Origin: an uncultured Kangiella sp.
Lineage (GTDB): Bacteria > Pseudomonadota > Gammaproteobacteria > Enterobacterales > Kangiellaceae
DNA length: 64,000 nucleotides
Direction of reading: 5' to 3'
Assembly (NCBI GenBank): GCA_947498625.1
Contig: CANMKR010000003.1
Span: forward strand, 372,001-436,000
Position 1 is the stretch's first letter, and each line of letters begins with the position of its first letter. Positions 36,464 to 45,588 of this stretch are shown in pieces. Position numbers and translations under genes: made by a program. The notes beneath the pieces are model-generated. The model did no database searches and was not told where the DNA came from. It saw only the letters and a program-made list of their open reading frames with translations.

Positions 36464-36491
36464 AAAAAAGCAGGCTATAGCCTGCTTTTTT
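36464..36491. terminator. Bidirectional terminator
   Basis: 12-bp stem AAAAAAGCAGGC / GCCTGCTTTTTT with TATA loop, between convergent mscS-like and BI-1 genes. Confidence 0.9.
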
Positions 36492-36505
36492 ATTGCTTTG
36501 CTTTA

Positions 36506-37207
36506 TTAATCACGACTCATGAAGAAGCGTAATAAGTACCAGAACATAAGAGCAACACTGGCAAATAACTCTAATGCAGCGGCTACATACTTGTCTTCAG
36601 GATAATGGTGGATAATGTTTGATGTGTCATAAAGAATAGCAGCTCCAGCAAATGCCACCATACCTAATGAGAACCAAGTTCCCATGTTATAACCAAAAAT
36701 GACACCGCCAACGATACCAACTAAAGCCAAAACACCACCCCACATCAAAACACCTTTCAAGAATGAAAAGTCTTTTTTAGTGAAGAAAGCAATACCGGTC
36801 AAACCAGCAAAACCAAGCAAGGTCAAAGTCGCTGCGCTAGTAATAGCACCAGGTGCGTATGCATTTGCAATATATAGCATTGGTACAAAAATGATCGCTT
36901 CAGCTAATACAAAACCTGCTAATGCTGAATATTGGGTCGCTTTCGATTGAGCATTGTGGGCAAAACGGCTCGCTAACCAACTCACCAACATGAAAGCACC
37001 AAGAATAATTAGCCAATTCATACTTAACATGAATGTGGCAATTTTTTGTGCCATGCCAGATTCAAACAAGGCAAGTTCGATTAAGATAAACCCAACAATC
37101 GCGCCTAATAAATGATTGTAAGTTTTCGAGATAAACTGGCCACGACGATCAACGCTGATTTGACTCACTGGCGCGTTATAGGCTTCATTGACTTCTTCGT
37201 AATTCAT
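36506..37207 (-). CDS. Bax inhibitor-1 / YccA family membrane protein
   Basis: 233 residues with seven membrane helices. Family marks: RRGQFISKTYNHLLGAI at the start, GITSAATLTLLGFAGLTGIAFFTKKDFSFL in the middle, ILYDTSNIIHHY and the closing ALELFASVALMFWYLLR. Bacterial relatives (BsYetJ, E. coli YccA) are pH-sensitive calcium leak channels or FtsH modulators. SD AAGGAG precedes the ATG. It is monocistronic. Confidence 0.92.
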   Translation of the reverse strand: MNYEEVNEAYNAPVSQISVDRRGQFISKTYNHLLGAIVGFILIELALFESGMAQKIATFMLSMNWLIILGAFMLVSWLASRFAHNAQSKATQYSALAGFVLAEAIIFVPMLYIANAYAPGAITSAATLTLLGFAGLTGIAFFTKKDFSFLKGVLMWGGVLALVGIVGGVIFGYNMGTWFSLGMVAFAGAAILYDTSNIIHHYPEDKYVAAALELFASVALMFWYLLRFFMSRD

Positions 37208-37284
37208 ACTGCTGCTCCTTTTATATAAGCTTATGGTTTTATATTATTCTTTGATTAGCAATTCTGCAAATCTATACCGTTAAT

Positions 37285-37749
37285 TTAGAACGGAATATCA
37301 TCATCAAAATCGTCATCGACTGGCGGGGCTACTGGCGCCTGTTGTTGTGGCTTTTGTGGCGCAGAACCTTGTCCACCAAACGCAGCTTCACCGCCACCTT
37401 GACGTCCACCCAACATTTGCATCACACCATTAAAATCTAATACTACTTCGGTGGTATAGCGATCGGCACCCGATTGATCTTGCCATTTACGGGTTTGTAA
37501 CTTGCCTTCTAAATAGACCTGCGAACCTTTGCGTAAATATTCACCAGCAATTTCCGCCAACTTGCCAAAGATAACCACACGATGCCATTCGGTTTTTTCT
37601 TGTTGCTGCCCGGTATTCTTATCTTTCCAAGTTTCCGAAGTGGCTATAGTAAGGTTGGCGATACCTCGACCATCTGGGGTATACCTAACTTCCGGATCTT
37701 TTCCTAAATTACCGACTAAAATAACTTTATTCACGCCACGACTGGCCAT
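37285..37749 (-). CDS. ssb: Single-stranded DNA-binding protein Ssb
   Basis: 154 residues. OB-fold with [27 protein letters not shown] at the start, ETWKDKNTG and [16 protein letters not shown]; a Gly/Gln/Pro-rich linker; and the acidic tip [10 protein letters not shown] that recruits replication and repair partners. SD GGAGG lies 5 bp before the ATG. Divergent from uvrA, as in E. coli and many relatives. Confidence 0.97.
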   Translation of the reverse strand: MASRGVNKVILVGNLGKDPEVRYTPDGRGIANLTIATSETWKDKNTGQQQEKTEWHRVVIFGKLAEIAGEYLRKGSQVYLEGKLQTRKWQDQSGADRYTTEVVLDFNGVMQMLGGRQGGGEAAFGGQGSAPQKPQQQAPVAPPVDDDFDDDIPF

Positions 37750-38113
37750 ATTGCCTCCAAAATACTTTTTATTTCAATTAGTTATTAACTTTCTGTTAAT
37801 TATAATTGGGCTAATTTTATAAAATTCAATCGCACTATCTTATCTGCTTTTATGGGCTAAAGGTAGCTCTGATTCAGCAAATTAAGAGTAAAATAATATG
37901 AGTTTAAGCTCCATGGCCTTTTTCTCAAACAAGCCCAGTTGAAGTCTGCAAAAAATTACAGAGATCCGCTTAATTTAAATCAGCTTTAGCATTTCGCCAA
38001 CTCGCAAAAACGGTTATAGTTACTGGTTTGTTGGGCTCTTTTAAGCAAGCCCATGATTCTGAATTTTTACTGAAAACTGACTTTAAATTAGCATTGATTT
38101 GCGGAATATCTCT
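37750..38113. other. Divergent ssb-uvrA control region
   Basis: 364 bases, AT-rich. I looked for a CTGT-N8-ACAG LexA box, expected in this position from E. coli, and did not see one. A weak GGGCT / AGCCC hairpin lies near 38033-38052. No protein gene is supported. Confidence 0.5.
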
Positions 38114-40939
38114 ATGGATAAAATCGAAATACGCGGCGCCAAAACCCATAACCTAAAAAACGTCGATTTGACCTTACCTCGCGATAAGCTGATTGTGATC
38201 ACCGGCTTATCTGGTTCTGGTAAGTCATCTTTGGCTTTTGATACTTTATACGCTGAAGGCCAGCGTCGTTATGTAGAGTCATTATCGGCTTATGCGCGTC
38301 AGTTTTTATCCTTGATGGAAAAACCCGATGTTGATCATATTGAAGGATTATCACCGGCGATTTCGATTGAGCAAAAATCCACTTCGCACAATCCGCGCTC
38401 AACCGTAGGGACTATCACCGAAATTTATGACTACTTGCGTTTATTATTTGCGCGAGTCGGAACGCCTCATTGTCCCAGTCACCAATTGCCTTTGGAAGCC
38501 CAAACCGTTTCGCAGATGGTTGACTTGGTATTAGAGCAACCTGAAGGCTCTAAACTGATGCTGTTATCGCCAGTGGTTCAAAACCGTAAAGGTGAGCATG
38601 TGCAACTGATACAAGAGTTACAAGCTAAAGGTTTTGTGCGCGCTCGAATTGATGGCACTGTGTATGATCTTGCTGAAGCGCCAGAACTCGACCTCTATAA
38701 AAAACATACGATCGAAGTGATAGTTGACCGCTTTAAAGTCAAAGAGGGCTTACAACAACGATTAGCAGAATCGTTTGAAACAGCCTTAGAGCTATCTGAA
38801 GGCATTGCTCGTGTGATTTCGATGGATGAAGATCCTAGCTTTGAAGAGATGGTCTTCTCGGCAAAATACGCCTGCCCCACTTGTGGCCATTCAATTCCAG
38901 AATTAGAGCCAAGAATTTTCTCGTTTAATAATCCTGCGGGAGCTTGCCAAACCTGTGATGGTTTAGGCGTAGATCAATTCTTCGACCCTGACAAAATCAT
39001 TACGAATGATGATGTGTCACTGGCGGGAGGAGCTATCCGCGGCTGGGATAGACGTAACGTTTATTATTTCCACATGCTGAAATCGCTAGCCAAGCACTAT
39101 AAATTCGATATTGAATCGCCTTGGTCATCCCTAACTAAAAAGATTCAAAAGGTCATTTTGTTTGGTAGCGGCAACACCGAAATTGAGTTTGAATACAATA
39201 ATGATAAAGGCGCTGTCTACCGTCGCACTCATACCTTTGAAGGCATTATTCCTAATATGCAGCGTCGTTTCCGCGAAACTGAATCTGGTGCTGTGCGCGA
39301 TGATTTAATCAAATACATGACCACTCAATCATGTGGAGATTGTGACGCTACCCGTTTAAATGAAAATTCACGCAATGTATTTATTGATGGCACCGCCATT
39401 CATCAAGTGACTCGCTGGTCTATCGAAGATGCTTATCACTATTTTGAAAACTTATCACTACCCGGTAAGCGAGGCGAAATTGCTTCCAAGGTTCTCAAAG
39501 AGATTGGCGATCGCTTAAGTTTCTTGGTCAATGTTGGCCTTGATTATCTCACTATGGAGCGAAGTGCTGATACTTTATCGGGCGGTGAGGCACAGCGAAT
39601 TCGACTGGCGAGCCAAATTGGTGCTGGGCTAGTGGGCGTTATGTATATTCTCGATGAACCATCAATTGGTTTGCATCAAAGAGATAATGATCGCTTATTA
39701 AAAACCCTAAACCACCTGCGCGATTTAGGTAATACCGTCATCGTAGTTGAGCATGACGAAGATGCTATTCGAGCTGCTGACTATATCGTCGATATTGGCC
39801 CTGGTGCAGGTGTGCATGGCGGCGAAGTGGTTGGTAAAGGTTCGCTTGCACAAATTAAGAAAAATAAAAATTCTTTAACCGCGCAATATTTAACTGGCGC
39901 TAAAGAAATATCAGTACCAACGGAGCGAACTTCGTACGATAAAAAGAAAACTATTCAGTTAACTGGCGCTGAAGGTAACAACTTAACGAGTGTTAATCTT
40001 GAAATCCCTGTTGGCTTAATGACTTGTGTAACCGGCGTTTCAGGTTCAGGTAAATCAACACTAATTAACGATACACTTTACCCAATTGTTGCTCGCGAAA
40101 TTAACCGCTCAAGCTTACAACCTAAAAAATATGACTCCATTTCTGGTTTAGAGCATATTGATAAAGTGGTTGATATTGATCAGTCGCCAATTGGCCGAAC
40201 GCCTCGTTCGAACCCAGCAACTTACACTGGAATTTTCACACCTATTCGCGAGTTGTTTGCTGGTACTCAAGAGTCGCGCTCACGTGGTTATAAACCGGGG
40301 CGCTTTAGTTTCAATGTAAAAGGTGGACGTTGTGAAGCCTGTCAGGGCGATGGCGTTATCAAAGTCGAGATGCACTTTTTACCGGACGTTTACGTGGCTT
40401 GTGATGTCTGCAAAGGTAAACGCTATAACCGGGAAACTTTAGAAATCACCTACAAAGGTAAGAATATTCATGAGGTTTTAGACTTAACGGTTGAAGACGC
40501 GCGAGAATATTTTGATGCCATCCCGGTGATAGCTCGTAAACTGCAAACCTTGATCGATGTTGGCCTGTCTTACATCAAGCTGGGACAATCCGCTACTACC
40601 CTTTCCGGTGGTGAAGCACAAAGGGTCAAGCTCTCACGCGAACTCTCGAAACGCGATACTGGCAAAACCTTATACATATTAGATGAACCTACTACCGGCT
40701 TACACTTCCATGATGTTAATCAGCTACTGCAGGTACTGCATCGATTACGCGATCACGGCAATACCTTAATCGTTATTGAGCACAATTTAGATGTCATCAA
40801 AACAGCTGACTGGATTGTAGACCTAGGCCCAGAAGGTGGCAGTAAAGGCGGACAGATTATTGCTACCGGCACTCCAGAAAAAGTCTCAAAAACTAAAGGC
40901 TCATTTACCGGCAAATACCTAAAGCCACTTTTGAAATAA
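38114..40939 (+). CDS. uvrA: Excinuclease ABC subunit A (UvrA)
   Basis: 941 residues. Two ABC modules: first Walker [14 protein letters not shown] and signature [17 protein letters not shown]; second [13 protein letters not shown] and [16 protein letters not shown]. Zinc centres [10 protein letters not shown]...CQTCDGLG and CEACQGDG...CDVCKG are intact. UvrA scans DNA for bulky lesions and loads UvrB. A TTG 5 codons upstream is open; the ATG starting [15 protein letters not shown] is the family start. Confidence 0.97.
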   Translation: MDKIEIRGAKTHNLKNVDLTLPRDKLIVITGLSGSGKSSLAFDTLYAEGQRRYVESLSAYARQFLSLMEKPDVDHIEGLSPAISIEQKSTSHNPRSTVGTITEIYDYLRLLFARVGTPHCPSHQLPLEAQTVSQMVDLVLEQPEGSKLMLLSPVVQNRKGEHVQLIQELQAKGFVRARIDGTVYDLAEAPELDLYKKHTIEVIVDRFKVKEGLQQRLAESFETALELSEGIARVISMDEDPSFEEMVFSAKYACPTCGHSIPELEPRIFSFNNPAGACQTCDGLGVDQFFDPDKIITNDDVSLAGGAIRGWDRRNVYYFHMLKSLAKHYKFDIESPWSSLTKKIQKVILFGSGNTEIEFEYNNDKGAVYRRTHTFEGIIPNMQRRFRETESGAVRDDLIKYMTTQSCGDCDATRLNENSRNVFIDGTAIHQVTRWSIEDAYHYFENLSLPGKRGEIASKVLKEIGDRLSFLVNVGLDYLTMERSADTLSGGEAQRIRLASQIGAGLVGVMYILDEPSIGLHQRDNDRLLKTLNHLRDLGNTVIVVEHDEDAIRAADYIVDIGPGAGVHGGEVVGKGSLAQIKKNKNSLTAQYLTGAKEISVPTERTSYDKKKTIQLTGAEGNNLTSVNLEIPVGLMTCVTGVSGSGKSTLINDTLYPIVAREINRSSLQPKKYDSISGLEHIDKVVDIDQSPIGRTPRSNPATYTGIFTPIRELFAGTQESRSRGYKPGRFSFNVKGGRCEACQGDGVIKVEMHFLPDVYVACDVCKGKRYNRETLEITYKGKNIHEVLDLTVEDAREYFDAIPVIARKLQTLIDVGLSYIKLGQSATTLSGGEAQRVKLSRELSKRDTGKTLYILDEPTTGLHFHDVNQLLQVLHRLRDHGNTLIVIEHNLDVIKTADWIVDLGPEGGSKGGQIIATGTPEKVSKTKGSFTGKYLKPLLK

Positions 40940-40952
40940 TATCTGAAGACAT

Positions 40953-40982
40953 AAAAAAGCCGGCATCGTGCCGGCTTATAGT
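40953..40982. terminator. uvrA / orphan-gene terminator
   Basis: 9-bp stem AAGCCGGCA / TGCCGGCTT with TCG loop. The T-run is better on the minus strand, so it also ends the orphan gene at 41025. Confidence 0.8.
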
Positions 40983-41024
40983 TTCAAATGTAAAAAGTAA
41001 TTCTGACCCACTTATTCTAATTAG

Positions 41025-41426
41025 TTAATAGTTCGCTTTTAAGAAGGAATCTCTAAAAACAGTCATAATTATCAATAATGCACTAAAAGCAATAGGGGTT
41101 AACGAAAGTCCAAGTACCTGATATGTTTTTTTTGTTTGAGAGCTTAATGCGTTAAATTTCTCAATTATCATGTCATGTTTTTTAGGGCCTGAAATGTACA
41201 TAGATATAAAATACTCTAGCAATGTTAAACAGATTATTGGAATCCATTTATTATAATAATTTATATTAAAAACATCATATAAATCTAAGAGCATAAATAT
41301 TCCAATATATAAAGCTATTCTCAATGAGTTAACATATACCAAAATATTTTCTTTACTAATCTTCCACCCTTTTGATTCAGATAGGCTATAAAATCCGCCA
41401 TATAAATATCTAAAAAAACTTATCAT
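41025..41426 (-). CDS. Orphan AT-rich membrane protein
   Basis: 133 residues with three hydrophobic segments (about 34-50, 58-78, 102-122) and a basic loop. I do not recognise the family. The gene is visibly richer in A and T than its neighbours and uses many ATA/TTA/AAT codons, suggesting recent arrival or weak selection. The ATG has no clear SD. It lies alone between uvrA and a repeat-bearing gene-free stretch. Confidence 0.5.
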   Translation of the reverse strand: MISFFRYLYGGFYSLSESKGWKISKENILVYVNSLRIALYIGIFMLLDLYDVFNINYYNKWIPIICLTLLEYFISMYISGPKKHDMIIEKFNALSSQTKKTYQVLGLSLTPIAFSALLIIMTVFRDSFLKANY

Positions 41427-41712
41427 AGTTTTTATCTTATGTTAGGAATTTGGAACCTATCACTCATCAAGCTTTCGGAGTTCTGCTAACGCTATAAAGG
41501 AACGCTAAAGGGGTCATAAAGTTCCTGCTTAGAAAAAATAAAAAGGGATCAGAGACAAATAATAATCACTCTCAGAGCCCTCCTTAAGTTCCTGCTTAAG
41601 TTTCTTCTTTTTAATTTAGTTAATTATTTACTACAACCCTTTTAAATACAATCCCTTGTTTTATTAGTTTTTCAGCTTTGCAAAACGTCGCTTTATAATT
41701 TTAAACATTAAT
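41427..41712. other. Gene-free stretch with short repeats
   Basis: No supported gene in about 285 bases. AGTTCCTGCTTA occurs twice (41520-41531 and 41587-41598), flanking a degenerate segment AAAAGGGATCAGAGA that resembles the GGGTCAGAGT element at 52805. This looks like debris of a repeat element. Confidence 0.45.
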
Positions 41713-41746
41713 AAAAAAGCCCAGAGGGGGTAGTATCTCTGGGCTT
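41713..41746 (-). terminator. Terminator of the microprotein unit
   Basis: 10-bp perfect stem AAGCCCAGAG / CTCTGGGCTT with a 10-base loop and a T6 run, read on the minus strand. Confidence 0.88.
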
Positions 41747-41800
41747 ACTTGCTGTCCTTGGCTTTAACTGACAATTCCTTTAATTGTTCTCTTATTTTCT

Positions 41801-41881
41801 CTACGAAAGCATTACCACTAAAGTACCGAATATTATCGTACAGGTAATGATCCAAGATAAATCTTCGAAATACTCATTCAT
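41801..41881 (-). CDS. Predicted single-span microprotein, possibly PhoB-controlled
   Basis: A 26-residue frame beginning MNEYFEDLSW followed by a hydrophobic span (IITCTIIFGTLVVML). AAGGAG stands 5 bp before the ATG, one of the best SD sites in the window. A Pho-box-like promoter lies upstream and a strong terminator downstream, so this is a complete small transcription unit. In the -1 frame an open tail (FVEKIREQLKELSVKAKDSK, stop at 41744-41746) runs right up to the terminator; a frameshift or indel could join it to give a roughly 45-50-residue protein. No known family recognised. Confidence 0.6.
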   Translation of the reverse strand: MNEYFEDLSWIITCTIIFGTLVVMLS

Positions 41882-41916
41882 GGCGTCTCCTTAAGTGGGT
41901 TAGTTAAGATGACGCT

Positions 41917-41961
41917 ATCTTATAATTCACAGATGACAAGTTAATGTCAGTTCAATGGCAA
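41917..41961 (-). promoter_or_regulatory. Pho-box-like promoter of the microprotein
   Basis: On the minus strand, three 7-base units stand exactly 11 bp apart: TTGCCAT, CTGACAT and TTGTCAT. A -10 TAAGAT follows 10 bp after the last (or TATAAG at 8 bp). Spacing is identical to the pstC promoter here. The start codon is about 35 bp downstream. Confidence 0.65.
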
Positions 41962-42091
41962 CTATTTGAATCTGGCACTTTTTAACAATTGTTATATCTC
42001 GTTACATTTTGCCATTGAGGCTTGCGGGATATCTTGGTACAACGAGTGTTGGTCAATTTTAATCAACTTATTTTGTAAAGTGGGGACAACC

Positions 42092-44689
42092 ATGACAAAG
42101 AGTAAAATCAGTCAAGCGCTAGCCATTGCTGTATTTGGCGCTAGCATGACTTTTGCTATACCAGCCGCTGAGGCAGCTGCTCCAGCCAAAGGCAAGAAAG
42201 AACAGAAAAAAGAAAAATCCATCCAAGATGCCGTTAAGGATATGACAAAAATCGAAGGTTTATTCGATTTATACCAAGATCCAAAAACTGGCGGCTTAAA
42301 AATGGTCATCAAAAAAGACCAGCTAGGTAAAGAATTCCTCCACTTTGTACAAGTTAGAGACGGCTTAGTCGATGTGGGCATGTTCCGTGGCGCTTATCGC
42401 GGCACTCGTATTTATTCTATCGATCGTCATTATAAGAATATTGAGTTTAAAGCTGAAAATACCAGCTTCTATTTTGATCCGGAAAATGCGGTTTCAAAAG
42501 CAAAAGATGCCAATATCAACAGCCCTGTTATTACCAGCTTAAAAATTGAAGCTGAAGATAAAGAGACAGGTGATGTGTTAGTCGATGCTAGTCAATTGTT
42601 CTTATCTGAATCATTAATGCAGATCAAACCTTCTCCACGCCCAGGCGCACGACCTGGTCAGAGTTTAGGCTTAGGTAAATTAAGCAAAAGCAAAACCAAG
42701 TTTATTGAAATTGATAACTACCCCGAAAATACCGACTTTGAAGTTGAATACGTTTATGACAACCCAGCCCCAGTAGTTCCTGCTGCGAGAACGGTAACGC
42801 CTGGTTTGTTTGCTTTAACTGACGCTCGCTCGATTGAAGTCAGCATGCGTCATTCATTAATCGAAGTACCTGATAATAACTATCAGCCTCGCTTTGATGA
42901 TCCGCGTGTTGGTTATTTTATGAATCAAGTTCACGATATGACTGCGGTTGGTGATTATACGCCTTACCGTGATGTTATTCGTCGCTGGCATTTAGAGAAA
43001 AAAGATCCAACGGCAGCTATGTCTGAGCCAGTTGAGCCAATCGTATGGTGGATAGAAAACACTACTCCTGAGTACATTCGCGAAACGGTAAAAAATGCAA
43101 CGCTTGAGTGGAACAAAGCTTTCGAAACAGCTGGTTTTAAAAACGCTGTACAGGTAAAAGTTCAGCCAGATGATGCCGACTGGGATGCAGGGGATATCCG
43201 TTATAACGTATTACGCTGGACTTCATCGCCACGCCCTCCTTTCGGCGGTTATGGCCCAAGTTTTGCTAATCCTCGTACTGGCCAGTTATTGGGCGCCGAC
43301 ATTATGTTGGAATACTCAGTCTTTAACCGTATTGCTTTTGCTGAAGACTTAATGGCGACCGAAGCTATGAGTATCGAGCAAGCGATGGAGCAATCGTTAG
43401 AATATAAACACGATGTTCATCAGGCTATGTATCAAGATGCTATGGACGGTCGCATGATGATGGAAGCGATGGCCAATAATCCTGAAGAAGTTAGCGATTT
43501 CTTGCATGATTTCATTCACTTTTTAGTATTGCATGAAGTTGGCCATACGCTTGGACTAAACCACAATATGAAGTCTAGCCAATTACACGATTTAGCTTCT
43601 GTAAGCGATAAAGCCAAAACCTCGAGCATGGGCTTAACTGGTTCAGTAATGGATTACCCAGCTATTAACTTCAGCACTGATGGTAAGCAAGGTCATTATT
43701 ATACGACTACTCCAGGTCCATACGATTTATGGGCGATTGAGTTTGGTTATAAGCCATCGCTTAGCGATGCGGCGGCTGAAGAAGCTCGTATGAATGCACT
43801 GCTAGCTCGTTCAACAGAGCCTGAGTTAGCCTTTGGTAATGATGCCGACGATATGCGCTCGCCTGGTAAAGCGATTGACCCACGAATTAACGTTGGTGAT
43901 ATGACTTCAGATGCGGTTGGCTTTGCCATTGGTCAGATGGATCATATTCGCAGCGTTGAAGATAAATTAATTGAACGCTTAGTAAAAGAAGGTGATTCTT
44001 ATCAAGGTTTAGTGAGCGGCTTTAGCGCCTTACAACGTCAATATGGCGGCCATGCTAGAACTATCTCACGCTATATTGGAGGCGTTTATTTAGATCGCGG
44101 CTTTGCCGGACAAAATGGTGCGACTGAGCCATTCCGCCCAGTGGAAAAAGCCAAACAAAAAGAAGCTATGGAAGCTTTATCTAAGTATGTGTTTGCTGAA
44201 GATGCCTTTGAGTTTAACAAAGATATTTTAAGTAAGTTACAGCTTCAACGCCGTGGCTTTAACCACTTCTCTTTCACTGAAGATCCAAAGTTGCACGATA
44301 TGGTATTAAATATGCAGCGCGGAATTTTAGTTCAAGTGCTTCATCCAGTCGTTCAAAAACGTATCATTGACTCTAGTATGTATGGCAATGAATACAGCTT
44401 GTCTGAAGTGATGGGTGATTTAACCAATGCAGTATTTAAAGGTGACTCAGGCGATGTTAATTCAATGCGTCAAAACCTACAAATCGAATACTTGAAAGGT
44501 TTGGCACGAATTGCAAAAGCAGATCCAAAAGCTGGTTATAGTAACCAAAGCGTTTCATTAGCTCGTCAGCAGTTGAAAAACATCGACTCTGATACCAGTG
44601 TTGCTTTCTGGCAATCTGATGCTACAAGAGCGCATAATCAATATGTTAAAGATATGATTAAAGCTGCACTGGAGATGAAAAAAGTTTAG
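42092..44689 (+). CDS. DUF5117/DUF5118-type zinc metalloprotease
   Basis: 865 residues with a signal peptide ending PAAEAAA. The catalytic motif HEVGHTLGLNHN (HExxHxxGxxH, metzincin type) lies about residue 530, followed by the Met-turn-like SVMDYPAINF. Upstream regions match the DUF5117/5118 layout common in secreted or periplasmic zinc proteases of marine gammaproteobacteria and Bacteroidetes. The frame is open 42 codons further upstream, but GGGGA 6 bp before this ATG and the signal peptide decide the start. Confidence 0.88.
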   Translation: MTKSKISQALAIAVFGASMTFAIPAAEAAAPAKGKKEQKKEKSIQDAVKDMTKIEGLFDLYQDPKTGGLKMVIKKDQLGKEFLHFVQVRDGLVDVGMFRGAYRGTRIYSIDRHYKNIEFKAENTSFYFDPENAVSKAKDANINSPVITSLKIEAEDKETGDVLVDASQLFLSESLMQIKPSPRPGARPGQSLGLGKLSKSKTKFIEIDNYPENTDFEVEYVYDNPAPVVPAARTVTPGLFALTDARSIEVSMRHSLIEVPDNNYQPRFDDPRVGYFMNQVHDMTAVGDYTPYRDVIRRWHLEKKDPTAAMSEPVEPIVWWIENTTPEYIRETVKNATLEWNKAFETAGFKNAVQVKVQPDDADWDAGDIRYNVLRWTSSPRPPFGGYGPSFANPRTGQLLGADIMLEYSVFNRIAFAEDLMATEAMSIEQAMEQSLEYKHDVHQAMYQDAMDGRMMMEAMANNPEEVSDFLHDFIHFLVLHEVGHTLGLNHNMKSSQLHDLASVSDKAKTSSMGLTGSVMDYPAINFSTDGKQGHYYTTTPGPYDLWAIEFGYKPSLSDAAAEEARMNALLARSTEPELAFGNDADDMRSPGKAIDPRINVGDMTSDAVGFAIGQMDHIRSVEDKLIERLVKEGDSYQGLVSGFSALQRQYGGHARTISRYIGGVYLDRGFAGQNGATEPFRPVEKAKQKEAMEALSKYVFAEDAFEFNKDILSKLQLQRRGFNHFSFTEDPKLHDMVLNMQRGILVQVLHPVVQKRIIDSSMYGNEYSLSEVMGDLTNAVFKGDSGDVNSMRQNLQIEYLKGLARIAKADPKAGYSNQSVSLARQQLKNIDSDTSVAFWQSDATRAHNQYVKDMIKAALEMKKV

Positions 44690-44711
44690 ATAACAATCTA
44701 AATATTTCGAT

Positions 44712-44740
44712 AAAAAACCGGCTTAATGCCGGTTTTTTTT
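44712..44740. terminator. Bidirectional terminator closing the borosin operon
   Basis: 11-bp stem AAAAAACCGGC / GCCGGTTTTTT with TTAAT loop, between the convergent metalloprotease and methyltransferase genes. Confidence 0.9.
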
Positions 44741-44760
44741 ATCTTATAAGAATCGATTGT

Positions 44761-45564
44761 TTATTTTGACTCTTGCCCAAAATCAGTAATCTTTAACCCA
44801 AACTCATCCAGCGCAGTTTGATCTAATTTAAGCTCTGTTAATGGCGGAATGACCATGGTTGAAATGGACTTCAATTCAATCTCCGGTAATCGCTCTAGTG
44901 GAAACTTTTCTATCCTAGGTTCTTGAATCGGTAAAAAAGGTGCTTCATAAATAATGCATTCGTGATCTAGAGGATAATATTTATTTAAAATCCTCACTGT
45001 CGCTTGTAAGTTTTCTTTGCTGGTCTTAAATGTTTTTAAGGTGTGCTCACCCGCTAAACTAATTTGCCATAAAATTAAATGCGCACCAACGTTTGGCCGA
45101 ATACCACCAAATAAAAACTGACTGGCTTCATAGTTTTGACAGCCATAAGTTCCTGGGTCAATTCCAAGATCTGCATACAAGCAAGCATCAGCAGAAATGC
45201 CAGGCAGCATTCGTGCAGAGTAACCTTCAGATTTAAGATCTTGGATAGCAAAATGACCAACGCAAGCAAAAATACCAGGATGACCATACAAGGCCAAAAC
45301 AACTTGAGCCCCCTCCTTTACTGCATTTACCACTTCCGCAGCCATTTCTCGGTAAGTCTGTCGACGCGACTTGCCTTCACCATAGAGGTATTGCAAGCTC
45401 TTGTAGTTTGGATTAACAGCTTTGAGCCAATCTTCAGACATAAAGTCAGGTAAAATCCCATAAACTTTATCTGCTGATTGTAAATAGCTTTCAGATAATT
45501 TAGTAATTTGACCAGCTAAAGTGATACCTGTACCAATACAGGTTAAAGAACCATTTTTATTCAT
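44761..45564 (-). CDS. Split-borosin peptide alpha-N-methyltransferase (SonM-like)
   Basis: 267 residues of the tetrapyrrole-methylase fold: CIGTGITLAGQI, ALYGHPGIFACVGH, MLPGISADACLYADLGIDPG and HLILWQISLAGEHTL. In borosin enzymes this fold methylates backbone amides of a peptide with SAM. The residues Tyr61, Arg67, Tyr71 and Tyr93 have exactly the spacing of the catalytic Tyr66, Arg72, Tyr76 and Tyr98 of OphMA. Unlike OphMA no core peptide is fused to its C-terminus; a separate precursor gene heads the operon. It is the last of three genes, 24 bp after the GGDEF gene. A cobalamin-type methylase is much less likely, given the context. Confidence 0.85.
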   Translation of the reverse strand: MNKNGSLTCIGTGITLAGQITKLSESYLQSADKVYGILPDFMSEDWLKAVNPNYKSLQYLYGEGKSRRQTYREMAAEVVNAVKEGAQVVLALYGHPGIFACVGHFAIQDLKSEGYSARMLPGISADACLYADLGIDPGTYGCQNYEASQFLFGGIRPNVGAHLILWQISLAGEHTLKTFKTSKENLQATVRILNKYYPLDHECIIYEAPFLPIQEPRIEKFPLERLPEIELKSISTMVIPPLTELKLDQTALDEFGLKITDFGQESK

Positions 45565-45588
45565 TTTTTAACTTTTAATTGTATTTCA

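Noticed and set aside
37750-38113. LexA/SOS box between ssb and uvrA
   Set aside because: Expected from E. coli, but no CTGT-N8-ACAG match was seen.
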